A DNA stretch of 64,000 nt from positions 1 to 64,000 of the forward strand of contig NQOF01000010.1 in the NCBI GenBank assembly GCA_002270465.1, in the 5' to 3' direction. The DNA is from Blautia hominis. GTDB taxonomy: Bacteria > Bacillota > Clostridia > Lachnospirales > Lachnospiraceae. Numbering within the stretch: position 1 is the stretch's first letter; the number at the start of each line of letters is the position of its first letter. The translations under genes were made by a program, and so were the position numbers. Shown in pieces: positions 44,480 to 52,975 of this stretch. A model generated the notes under the pieces. That model was not told the DNA's origin and made no database searches. It worked only from the letters and a program-made list of their open reading frames with translations.

Positions 44480-45127
44480 ATGAAATCATTTTTTAAATAT
44501 TTTAAGAGTGCCCTGATCCTGACTGTTCTCATGCTGATCCTCTGTGGGTTTGCCTATCCGGCAGCTTTGACCGGACTTGGGCAGTTGATATTCCCGCATC
44601 AGGCAAACGGAAGTCTGATCACTGCAGAGGGAGAGAAGACAACAGAACCGGAAGAGGCCATAGGGTCTGCCATTGTAGGGCAGGATTTTTCAGGAAATCC
44701 AAGGTATTTTCAAGGCCGTGTATCCGGTGTGAATTATAACACTTATACAGAGGAAGAAAAGGAAGATAATAGTTACGGCGGTGTAGGCTCCGGCGGCTCC
44801 AATCTGGCTCCGTCCAACGAAGAGCTGAAAGAACGGGTGGAAAAGTCTGTGGATGAATTCCTGGAAAAGAATCCGGGTGTGGAGAAAGGAGATATTCCTG
44901 CTGACCTCCTCACCGCTTCCGGTTCGGGTATGGACCCGGATATCACACCTCAGTCAGCCAAGATCCAGATTCCTGCCATTGCTGAAAATACAGGACTGAG
45001 TGAGGAAGAACTGGAGAAAATAGTTGAGAACAACACACAAGGCAAAGTCCTTGGCGTGTTCGGACATGAGAGAGTCAATGTCCTGAAATGCAATCTGGAG
45101 ATTGCAAAAGCCATTGGAGAAATCTGA
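44480..45127 (+). CDS. kdpC: Potassium-transporting ATPase subunit C
   Basis: A 215-residue KdpC with one N-terminal helix (about 10-32) and a cytoplasm-exposed or extracellular globular domain. The family segment VGQDFSGNPRYFQGRVSG and the C-terminal HERVNVLKCNLEIAKA (family LNVLxLNLAL) are present. It contains a Gly/Ser-rich loop, GGVGSGGSNLAPSN, characteristic of KdpC. It completes the KdpFABC pump; the kdpD-like gene starts 10 bases after its stop. Confidence 0.96.
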   Translation: MKSFFKYFKSALILTVLMLILCGFAYPAALTGLGQLIFPHQANGSLITAEGEKTTEPEEAIGSAIVGQDFSGNPRYFQGRVSGVNYNTYTEEEKEDNSYGGVGSGGSNLAPSNEELKERVEKSVDEFLEKNPGVEKGDIPADLLTASGSGMDPDITPQSAKIQIPAIAENTGLSEEELEKIVENNTQGKVLGVFGHERVNVLKCNLEIAKAIGEI

Positions 45128-45137
45128 GGAGTATGCC

Positions 45138-47183
45138 ATGGTAGGAGAGGAAAGGCCAAGTTCCCAGGAAATGCTTGAAAAGATTCAGGTGGAGGAGGAA
45201 ATGGCACGGAAAAAGGAGATGGGGCAGCTCAAAATATTTCTGGGATATGCAGCCGGCACAGGGAAGACATATGCCATGCTGCAGGCCGCAGGGGAGCTGA
45301 AAAAGCAGAAGATAGATGTAGTTGCCGGATATGTGGAGCCCCATGCGCGGCCGGAAACCACGGCATTGCTGGAGGGGCTGGAGCAGCTTCCGTTTTTGAT
45401 GGTGGATTATAAGGGTGTAAAAATACGGGAATTTGATCTGGATGCTGCCCTGGAGCGTCATCCGAAAGTGATCCTGGTGGATGAACTGGCGCACACCAAT
45501 ATCCCGGGCTGCCGCCACAGCAAACGGTACCAGGATATAGAGGAATTGCTGGAACACGGGATCAATGTGTACACCACCGTCAATATCCAGCACTTGGAGA
45601 GTCTCAATGACAATGTGGCGAGTATCACCTCCATCATGGTCAGGGAAACCATACCTGACCGTGTGTTTGACCGGGCCAGCCAGGTGAAACTTGTGGATAT
45701 CGAGCCGGAAGAGCTGATCGAGCGCATGAAGGAAGGGAAGATCTATCAGGGCGCGCAGGCGCAGAGGGCTCTTCAGAATTTTTTTACCAGAGATAAGCTG
45801 ATCGCCCTTCGGGAGATTGCTTTGCGCCGTATGGCGGACCGTGTGAACCATCTTGCTGAGGAGGAGAAAAAGATCTTTGGCACAGGAGAATACTCCACCG
45901 GTGAGCATGTTCTCACCTGTATTTCGCCCGCACCTTCCAACGCAAAGGTGATTCGCACAGCAGCCCGTCTGGCCTATGCATTTCATGCGGAATTCACTGC
46001 GCTGTATGTGGAGACCAGATATCTGCAGAATGCGGATGAAAAGGTGAAAAAACGAAGGGACGAAAATATGCGGCTTGCCAGAAGCCTGGGGGCAAAGGTA
46101 GCCACAGTTAACGGGGAGGATGTGTCCAGGCAAATCGCGGAATATGCCAAGGTCAGCAATGTGACAAAAATCGTTATGGGCAGAACGGCTCACCGGATTT
46201 TGTTTGGGCAGACAAGAAAAACCCTGGTTGAGAGCCTGAATCAATATGCCCCCAATCTTGATGTGTATGTCATACCTGATCTGCAGAGCGGTATCGGTCA
46301 GCGGCCCTATACCATAATAAAAGCCGGGAAATTTCTGCAGGGTATGAAAGGAACCGATTTCTGGATCATGCTGGGCATGATGGCGGTCAGTACAGCGGGC
46401 GGTTTACTGTTGGCACATTTTCAGATGACGGAAGCAAATATTATCATGGCATATCTGCTGGGGGTGATGCTGACTGCGATCTTTACCCAGGGGTATGTGT
46501 GTTCTGTGCTGGCCTCCATCCTCAGTGTGATATTGTTCAACTATTTCTTTACTGTGCCGGTCCACAGCCTTCAGGCATATGACGCAAGTTATCCGGTAAC
46601 ATTTGCCATGATGTTTACGGTCAGCCTTCTCACATCCTGGAATATGTCAAAGATACAAAAACAGAATGAGGAAAATGCAAAGCGGGCCTACCGCACGGAA
46701 ATCCTTCTGGTGAACAGCAAAAAACTGAGGCGTGCCAAATCCAGACAGCAGGTCAGCGATGATCTGGCTGTCCAGATACAAAAGCTGATGCAGTTTACCG
46801 TGATCATATATATGAAGAAAGATGGTGTGATACAGATGCCTTCCATATATCTGCGCAGCGGAATTGAGAATGGCGGGGAGGAGGGCCTGAGGGCAGATTA
46901 TACCTCCCGGTCAGAGCAGGCTGTGGTCAAATGGGTATTTGAAAACGGCCACAGAGCCGGATGCACTACCCATACCCTTCCAAATGCCAAGGCTATTTAT
47001 CTTCCGGTCATGGAGGATGATAAGGTTTCTGCCGTGGTGGGGATGGTGCTGGAAGAGCGCAGGGAAATTGCCGTATTTGAATACAATCTCATATCCGCTA
47101 TGCTGGATGAGGCCGCGCTTGTGCTGGAGAGGATCCAGAAGATGGAGGATTTGGCAAAGTCCATATCTAAAAACACACCATAG
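45138..47183 (+). CDS. kdpD: KdpD without histidine kinase domain
   Basis: A 681-residue KdpD-like protein. It has the N-terminal KdpD domain with Walker A GYAAGTGKTY (about 35-245), a universal-stress-like domain (about 260-380; the c-di-AMP site of Staphylococcus KdpD lies there), four membrane helices of DUF4118 (about 410-515), and a GAF-like domain to about 665. It ends at ERIQKMEDLAKSISKNTP, where normal KdpD (about 890 residues) would continue into HisKA and HATPase domains. No kdpE follows. It cannot signal by phosphotransfer; it may sense c-di-AMP or ATP and act on the pump or on another kinase. Start chosen for GAGGAG six bases upstream. Confidence 0.92.
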   Translation: MVGEERPSSQEMLEKIQVEEEMARKKEMGQLKIFLGYAAGTGKTYAMLQAAGELKKQKIDVVAGYVEPHARPETTALLEGLEQLPFLMVDYKGVKIREFDLDAALERHPKVILVDELAHTNIPGCRHSKRYQDIEELLEHGINVYTTVNIQHLESLNDNVASITSIMVRETIPDRVFDRASQVKLVDIEPEELIERMKEGKIYQGAQAQRALQNFFTRDKLIALREIALRRMADRVNHLAEEEKKIFGTGEYSTGEHVLTCISPAPSNAKVIRTAARLAYAFHAEFTALYVETRYLQNADEKVKKRRDENMRLARSLGAKVATVNGEDVSRQIAEYAKVSNVTKIVMGRTAHRILFGQTRKTLVESLNQYAPNLDVYVIPDLQSGIGQRPYTIIKAGKFLQGMKGTDFWIMLGMMAVSTAGGLLLAHFQMTEANIIMAYLLGVMLTAIFTQGYVCSVLASILSVILFNYFFTVPVHSLQAYDASYPVTFAMMFTVSLLTSWNMSKIQKQNEENAKRAYRTEILLVNSKKLRRAKSRQQVSDDLAVQIQKLMQFTVIIYMKKDGVIQMPSIYLRSGIENGGEEGLRADYTSRSEQAVVKWVFENGHRAGCTTHTLPNAKAIYLPVMEDDKVSAVVGMVLEERREIAVFEYNLISAMLDEAALVLERIQKMEDLAKSISKNTP

Positions 47184-47273
47184 CGCGGAGAATACAGGAT
47201 TCTACTGTCAGTCGATTGCCAAATCATGCATTTTAAGATAAGCTTTTGATTAAGAAAGCAGGAGGCGGATAAA

Positions 47274-48077
47274 ATGTTTGAGATTGACAAAGTGCGATTC
47301 GGAGCATTTCTTTTAGAACTGCGGAAAGAAAAGGGATATACCCAGAAACAGCTTGCCGAAAAATTATTTGTTTCTGATAAAGCGGTAAGCAAGTGGGAAC
47401 GGGGGCTGAGTCTGCCGGATATCACCCTTCTGGGCCCGCTGGCAGATATCCTGGGCGTGACAGTAACGGAATTACTGCAGGCCCGCCGCATCAGTGAGGA
47501 AAAAACCATGACAAAGCTGGAGGTGGATGATCTGGTTTCAGGTTCCATCCACTTATCTGTTGAGGAGCAGGAAGAAAAAAGGGTAAGACAGAGAAAACGC
47601 ATGATTTGTTTTCTGCTCTGCACAGCGGCTGCAGCTTTGGAAACATGGGGTTTGATGCGCACAGGCGGCGGTAAAGAGATATTTTCTACCGAATTTTTTA
47701 CTATTGAGGGAATGTACCTTTTGTTTGGGGCATGGTTTTTATTATTTGCAAGGGAGACACTCCCGTCTTTTTATGATGAGAATAAGATCAATTATTACAG
47801 TCAGGGTCCGTTTCGGATACATATTGCAGGAGTGCATTTTAACAACAAAAACTGGCCTCATGTGTTGAGGGCGGGCAGAATCGTCATGATGGGAATTGTG
47901 GTTTTTAATCCCTTGTTCAGCTTTCTGCTCTTTAAGATCCTGGGGGCAGCATGGTGGGGGAGATATGAGGGATATGTCAGCCTGGCGGTGGTGCTGTGTA
48001 CATTTATTCCCCTTGTTGTAGCGGCAAAGAAAAATGAATGTAACAGTTCAGACAGATCTGCGCATTTACTGCGCTGA
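47274..48077 (+). CDS. XRE regulator with membrane domain
   Basis: A 267-residue protein with an N-terminal XRE helix-turn-helix (about residues 8-62; YTQKQLAEKLFVSDKAVSKWERG) and a C-terminal region with four likely membrane helices (about 108-250). Such membrane-linked XRE regulators are common in Firmicutes, often of unknown signal. The last 12 codons and the stop (from C256 on) are provided by the dispersed repeat at 48040, so the original C-terminus has been replaced or extended. AGGAGG lies upstream of the ATG. Confidence 0.82.
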   Translation: MFEIDKVRFGAFLLELRKEKGYTQKQLAEKLFVSDKAVSKWERGLSLPDITLLGPLADILGVTVTELLQARRISEEKTMTKLEVDDLVSGSIHLSVEEQEEKRVRQRKRMICFLLCTAAAALETWGLMRTGGGKEIFSTEFFTIEGMYLLFGAWFLLFARETLPSFYDENKINYYSQGPFRIHIAGVHFNNKNWPHVLRAGRIVMMGIVVFNPLFSFLLFKILGAAWWGRYEGYVSLAVVLCTFIPLVVAAKKNECNSSDRSAHLLR

Positions 48078-48171
48078 CCGTATGAAAAAGTAGTGCCAGC
48101 TTTATCCAGCCCATGGCGATGCCATTTTTAATGGCTGGATGCGTAACAGTTCAGCTTGTCTGAACTGTTAC
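48040..48171 (-). repeat. Dispersed repeat R1 (family 2)
   Basis: A 132-bp element bounded by GTAACAGTTCAG and CTGAACTGTTAC inverted ends. Read on the minus strand it matches R3 (63390-63522) and R2 (about 59531-59660), most strongly over ACGGTCAGCGCAGTAAATGCGCAG. It starts with a hairpin (GTAACAGTTCAG/CTGAACTGTTAC, 48143-48171) and has a central stem, CCAGCC...GGCTGG. It overlaps the end of the XRE gene. It has no coding capacity. Confidence 0.8.
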
Positions 48172-48198
48172 AAATGAATAAGAAAGATTCAAAGACAG

Positions 48199-48233
48199 AG
48201 AATCTCCAGGGACTTTTCCGGGGGATTCTTTTA
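48199..48233 (+). terminator. Stem-loop terminator
   Basis: AGAATCTCC and GGGGGATTCT pair as an imperfect nine-base stem, followed by TTTTA, between repeat R1 and the GTPase gene. Confidence 0.65.
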
Positions 48234-48303
48234 TGTTATGATGAATAAGGAATACAGTTTTAGAAGAAAAGGGTAGAAAACAATAGAATAGGAAGAACGC
48301 AAT

Positions 48304-51003
48304 ATGAAAACAAATAAATTAGCAGTCGGCATTCTGGCCCACGTGGATGCCGGCAAGACAACTCTGGCTGAGAGCATCCTCTATTTGACAGGCAGCATCA
48401 GAAAGCCGGGACGTGTAGACCATCAGGATGCGTTTTTGGACACTTACGACTTGGAGCGGGAGCGGGGGATCACTATTTTTTCCAAGCAGGCGGAAGTGAA
48501 GCTGGGAGAAAAAGAAGTGACACTTCTGGACACACCCGGGCATGTGGACTTTTCTGCGGAGATGGAGCGGACCCTGCAGGTGCTGGACTATGCGGTGCTG
48601 GTCATCAGCGGTGCGGACGGTGTGCAGGGACACGTGCAGACTCTGTGGAGGCTTCTGACAAGATACAAAATCCCTGTATTCCTGTTTATCAATAAAATGG
48701 ACCAGGAAGGAACTGACAGACGGAAACTTCTGGTGGAACTGCAGAAACGCCTGGATGAAAGATGTATAGCCTTTGATGATAAGGAGGACAGAGAAACTTT
48801 TTTCGAGAATCTGGCCATGAGTGATGAGGCTGTATTGGAAAAATACCTGTCTGACGGCACGGTGGAGCCGGGAGAGATCATAAGGCTGATCCGGGAACGG
48901 AAAGTATTCCCCTGCTATTTTGGTTCTGCCCTTAAAATAGATGGGGTGGAGGAGTTTTTGCAGGGACTGGACACTTATACAGCCTGTCCGGATTACCCGG
49001 AGGATTTCGGTGCCAGGGTTTACAAGATAGCCAGGGATACCCAGGGGGCCCGTCTGACGTATATGAAGATCACGGGCGGTATCCTGAAAGTAAAGCAGAT
49101 GCTGACAAACCGCCGGGAAGGAAAGGAAAGCAGTGAGGAGATTTGGGAGGAAAAAGCAGATCAGCTCCGTATCTACTCCGGTGCCGGTTTCCGCACCATC
49201 AGCGAGGCCCCGGCAGGTACGGTCTGTGCGGTGACAGGGCTTTCATGGACGTTCTGCGGTCAGGGACTGGGCGCTGAGACTGAGGCGGAGCTGCCACTTC
49301 TGGAGCCGGTCCTCACTTATCAAATCCAAATCCCGCCGGAATGTGATGTGCACCGGATGTATTTGAAGCTCCGCCAGCTGGAGGAGGAGGAACCGGAACT
49401 GCACATTGTCTGGGAGGAGCAATCCAATGAGATCCATGCCCAGGTCATGGGAGAGGTACAGATAGAGATATTGAAGCGTCTCATCGCGGAACGTTTTGAC
49501 ACAGAGGTGGAATTTGGCGCAGGAAGCATCGTCTATAAAGAAACCATTACAGAACCGGTGGAAGGTGTGGGGCATTTTGAACCCCTCCGCCACTATGCGG
49601 AGGTGCATCTTCTGATGGAGCCGGGGGAGCGGGGCAGCGGCCTTCAGTTTGAGGCTGCCTGCAGTGAGGATATCCTGGAACGGAACTGGCAGCGCCTGGT
49701 GCTGACACATCTGGAGGAAAAACGCCACAGAGGTGTACTGACAGGTTCAGAGATCACGGATATGAAGATCACGCTGGTCACAGGACGCGCCCATCTGAAA
49801 CATACAGAGGGCGGAGACTTTAGACAGGCCACTTATCGAGCCGTGCGTCATGGACTGAAATGCACAAACAGCCTCCTGTTGGAACCGGTTTATGAATACA
49901 GGCTGGAGATCCCTTCCGATAAGGTGGGCAGGGCACTTTCGGACATCCAGAAAATGTATGGTACATTTTCTGAGCCGGTCATAGAGGGAGATATGACTAT
50001 ATTGACAGGTACTGCTCCTGTAGCTGCCATGCGGGATTACCAGACAGAGGTGGTTGCCTACACCAAAGGCCACGGACGGCTCTCCTGTACACTGAAAGGG
50101 TACGAACCCTGTCACAATGCGGAGGAAGTGATCCGGGAAATAGCCTATGATCCGGAAAAAGATACAGAAAACCCCACAGGCTCTGTATTCTGTTCCCACG
50201 GCGCCGGTTTTGTGGTAAGCTGGGACAAGGTGCGGGATTATATGCACCTGGACAGTGGGATTCGCCTGGAAAAAAAGGAAAAGCCCGTGCAGGAACGATC
50301 CATCCGGACATCCGGCCAGATGATCCCAAGCGGCGGTCCGGCAGATGAAAAAGAGCTGGAAGAAATATTTACCCGCACGTATGGAACCGCGAAGAAAGAG
50401 AGAAATCCATTTAACAGAAAGCGAACGGTCAGTGCGGAAACTTCTTCCCCCAGGGAATACAAACCGAAAAAGCAGGGGACAGAGGAAGAATATCTGCTGG
50501 TGGACGGCTACAATATCATATTTGCGTGGGAAGGATTAAGAGACCTTGCCAATGCCAGCATCGAAGCTGCCAGGAACAAACTCATGGATATTCTCAGCAA
50601 CTATCAGGGATATAAGAAAAATACACTGATCCTCGTATACGACGCCTACAAAGTGGAAGGCAATACAGGTGAGGTGATGAAATATCACAATATCTATGTG
50701 GTTTACACAAAAGAAGCGGAGACCGCAGACCAGTATATTGAAAAGACCGTACACGAGATTGGAAGGAAACACCGGGTCACAGTAGCAACCTCTGACGCCT
50801 TGGAGCAGATCATCATTCTGGGACAAGGTGCAAGCCGCCTTTCAGCCGCGGGACTAAAAGAGGAGATCCAGGCCGCAAATATTGAAATCAGGAGCAACTA
50901 TCTGAACCAGGGCCAGAATGGGAAAAACTATTTATTTGACCATCTGTCAGATGAACTGCAGGGATTGATGGAGGACGTCAGAATGGGGAGGAAGAAGCTG
51001 TAG
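48304..51003 (+). CDS. Tet(M)-like ribosomal GTPase fused to NYN nuclease
   Basis: An 899-residue protein. Residues about 1-650 form a translation GTPase of the tetracycline ribosomal-protection type: G1 AHVDAGKTT, switch ERERGITIF, DTPGHVDFS and NKMDQ, then EF-G-like domains II-V. Residues about 728-885 form a YacP-type NYN domain (LLVDGYNII with Asp734, LVYDAYKV, TSDALEQ), the fold of the ribosome-bound nuclease Rae1. A charged linker (about 655-725) joins them. It probably binds the ribosomal A site and may cut mRNA there; drug resistance is not implied. Its 3' end overlaps the convergent LysR gene by 26 bases. Confidence 0.88.
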   Translation: MKTNKLAVGILAHVDAGKTTLAESILYLTGSIRKPGRVDHQDAFLDTYDLERERGITIFSKQAEVKLGEKEVTLLDTPGHVDFSAEMERTLQVLDYAVLVISGADGVQGHVQTLWRLLTRYKIPVFLFINKMDQEGTDRRKLLVELQKRLDERCIAFDDKEDRETFFENLAMSDEAVLEKYLSDGTVEPGEIIRLIRERKVFPCYFGSALKIDGVEEFLQGLDTYTACPDYPEDFGARVYKIARDTQGARLTYMKITGGILKVKQMLTNRREGKESSEEIWEEKADQLRIYSGAGFRTISEAPAGTVCAVTGLSWTFCGQGLGAETEAELPLLEPVLTYQIQIPPECDVHRMYLKLRQLEEEEPELHIVWEEQSNEIHAQVMGEVQIEILKRLIAERFDTEVEFGAGSIVYKETITEPVEGVGHFEPLRHYAEVHLLMEPGERGSGLQFEAACSEDILERNWQRLVLTHLEEKRHRGVLTGSEITDMKITLVTGRAHLKHTEGGDFRQATYRAVRHGLKCTNSLLLEPVYEYRLEIPSDKVGRALSDIQKMYGTFSEPVIEGDMTILTGTAPVAAMRDYQTEVVAYTKGHGRLSCTLKGYEPCHNAEEVIREIAYDPEKDTENPTGSVFCSHGAGFVVSWDKVRDYMHLDSGIRLEKKEKPVQERSIRTSGQMIPSGGPADEKELEEIFTRTYGTAKKERNPFNRKRTVSAETSSPREYKPKKQGTEEEYLLVDGYNIIFAWEGLRDLANASIEAARNKLMDILSNYQGYKKNTLILVYDAYKVEGNTGEVMKYHNIYVVYTKEAETADQYIEKTVHEIGRKHRVTVATSDALEQIIILGQGASRLSAAGLKEEIQAANIEIRSNYLNQGQNGKNYLFDHLSDELQGLMEDVRMGRKKL

Positions 51004-51895
51004 TATCCGGGCCGCACAAAAGTTCTGTCAGCTTTTTGGCTGCAACACTGAGCGGGCGCTCTATATCCTGTATCAGGCATATGGAGCGTTTCGGCGGTTC
51101 CCCATGCAGAGGAATCCGGAAGATTTCATGTTTATCCAATGCATCTCTGGCAAATTCCTCAGGGAGAAAGCCGATCCCAAGCCCGTTTTTTACCATCAGG
51201 AGTACCTGATCCATAGTAGCCGCCTCCAGATCCGGTTCCAGGGTCAGCCCATGTTCCAGAAAAAAGTCCCCATACAATTCATAGCTTCTGGATTTCTTAT
51301 CCATACAGACAAAAGAGTAAGGTTCCAGTTCCCCAAGATCCCATGTTTTTTCTGAAAGCCCTGAAAACTGCGGTCCCCCCACAAGGATCTCCCTGAACTG
51401 TTTCAGTGGTGTTTCTTTTAAAGGTATGCGGATACCGGACGGATTTGTGATAACCGCAAAATCTACCGTGCCATTTTTTAAAGCAAGTATGGCTTGAGGT
51501 GTTGTCTGATTTGATATCCGTATCCTTACGCCCGGGTATTCCCTGTGGAACTCTCCCAGTTTATGTAAAAGCAGTCCATGCAGTGCCGTTTCACTGGCTC
51601 CAATAGAAACCTGACCGCTTTTAAGAGACTGCTCCATTCTCAATTCTTCCTCCCCGGCCTGGATCTGTTCCACAGCCAAGGCTACATGTCTGAAAAGCTT
51701 TTCCCCCTCCGGCGTGAGTTTAACGCCCCTGTTAGAGCGCAGCAAAAGTCTGCATCCCAGTTCATGCTCCAGGTTATTCATAGACCGGGTAATATTGGGC
51801 TGGCTGTTCATCAAAACAGAGGCTGCCTTTGTAAAGCTATGATACTTAGCCACATAATAAAAAATTTTATAATAATCGTAAGTCACATTCATCAT
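50978..51895 (-). CDS. LysR-family transcriptional regulator
   Basis: A 305-residue LysR regulator: winged helix-turn-helix at about residues 2-62 (FYYVAKYHSFTKAASVLMNSQ) and an effector-binding periplasmic-protein-like domain (about 90-295). The gene is divergent from the YoaK-family gene, so it probably regulates that neighbour. Its stop overlaps the end of the convergent GTPase-NYN gene by 26 bases, an unusual tail-to-tail overlap. The effector is unknown. Confidence 0.92.
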   Translation of the reverse strand: MMNVTYDYYKIFYYVAKYHSFTKAASVLMNSQPNITRSMNNLEHELGCRLLLRSNRGVKLTPEGEKLFRHVALAVEQIQAGEEELRMEQSLKSGQVSIGASETALHGLLLHKLGEFHREYPGVRIRISNQTTPQAILALKNGTVDFAVITNPSGIRIPLKETPLKQFREILVGGPQFSGLSEKTWDLGELEPYSFVCMDKKSRSYELYGDFFLEHGLTLEPDLEAATMDQVLLMVKNGLGIGFLPEEFARDALDKHEIFRIPLHGEPPKRSICLIQDIERPLSVAAKKLTELLCGPDTTASSSPF

Positions 51896-52039
51896 TTTTC
51901 CCCCACATTACGGTTCTGTTTTAAACTCCTTGTGATAAAAGCTTATTCCCTGCCGCACATCTCCGCCAATCTCTGCTGCAATAGACAATGCTCTCATCTG
52001 ATATATAAATATGATATAGAAATAATAACATATATATAT

Positions 52040-52067
52040 TTTACATCTTACACCTCAAAAGTATAAT
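52040..52067 (+). promoter_or_regulatory. Promoter of the YoaK-family gene
   Basis: TTTACA (52040-52045) and TATAAT (52062-52067) with a 16-base spacer, in the divergent region shared with the LysR gene. Confidence 0.75.
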
Positions 52068-52119
52068 ATAGAAAAGAATAAAAAACAATGCAAATCAGCA
52101 GCAGTCAACAGGAGGAACT

Positions 52120-52809
52120 ATGAAGCCGGCAGTCAAACCAGTGATCAAATCCCGTCAAATGTCAGAATCCATGCCCCTTGCCATATTTCTAACCCTGGCC
52201 GGCGGTTTCCAGGATGCTTATTCCTACAACTGCCGCGGCAGGGTCTTTGCCAATGCCCAAACCGGAAACATTGTCCTGCTGGGGCAAAACCTGGCTCAGG
52301 GACATTGGGGAGCAGCATTTCGCTATTTTATTCCCCTCTGCGCATTCCTTCTGGGTGTTTACATCACAGAACGTGTACACCACCGTTTCCGGGCAAACGA
52401 AAAAATCCACTGGAGGCAGGTGATCCTTCTGATAGAATCGCTCCTGCTGGTCATTACCGGTTTTCTTCCGCAGACCCTGAATATAAGTGCCAATGCCCTT
52501 ATGTCCTTTGCCTGTGCCATGCAGGTCAACAGCTTCCGAAAATTTCACGGCCTGCCCTGTGCCACCACCATGTGCATCGGCAACATCCGCAGCGCCACGG
52601 AAATGCTCTGCAGATATCACATAACAAAAGACAAAACACTAAGACGGAAAAGCATCCACTATTATTTTGTGATCCTGATCTTCGCCATAGGTGCAACTGC
52701 AGGAGCACTGATCACATCAGTTCTTGGCAGCCCCGCCATCTGGACAGCCGCGTGTCTTCTTCTGGCAGGTTTTGTACTTATGTTTATGAAAGAACAGCCG
52801 GAGCCATAA
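52120..52809 (+). CDS. YoaK/DUF1275-family membrane protein
   Basis: A 229-residue inner-membrane protein of the YoaK (DUF1275) family, with about six helices. Conserved motifs AGGFQDAYSY near residue 26, FANAQTGNIVLLG near 42 and the late segment MQVNSFRK...TTMCIGNIRSATE are present. Function is not established in this family. The leader carries AGGAGG before the ATG. Divergent LysR at 51895 is its likely regulator. Confidence 0.88.
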   Translation: MKPAVKPVIKSRQMSESMPLAIFLTLAGGFQDAYSYNCRGRVFANAQTGNIVLLGQNLAQGHWGAAFRYFIPLCAFLLGVYITERVHHRFRANEKIHWRQVILLIESLLLVITGFLPQTLNISANALMSFACAMQVNSFRKFHGLPCATTMCIGNIRSATEMLCRYHITKDKTLRRKSIHYYFVILIFAIGATAGALITSVLGSPAIWTAACLLLAGFVLMFMKEQPEP

Positions 52810-52866
52810 AAAAATGATTTCATCCTTGCATTTCCTCAGAAAATATGATATTGTTAGTCCACAACA

Positions 52867-52891
52867 AAAGGCAGTGTCACTGCCTTTCTTA
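52867..52891 (+). terminator. Terminator of the YoaK-family gene
   Basis: AAAGGCAGTG and CACTGCCTTT form a 10-bp perfect stem with a one-base loop, followed by CTT and T residues. Confidence 0.75.
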
Positions 52892-52975
52892 AATATCTAT
52901 TTATCTATTCAACAAAATCAGGCATTTCGCCAAATTATCAATTCATCTTAATTCATATCTGAAGGAGGTTTTTTT

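Noticed and set aside
48304-51003. Annotation as a tetracycline resistance gene
   Set aside because: The GTPase part is Tet(M)-like, but the C-terminal NYN nuclease and chromosomal context do not fit an acquired resistance gene; resistance cannot be claimed from sequence.
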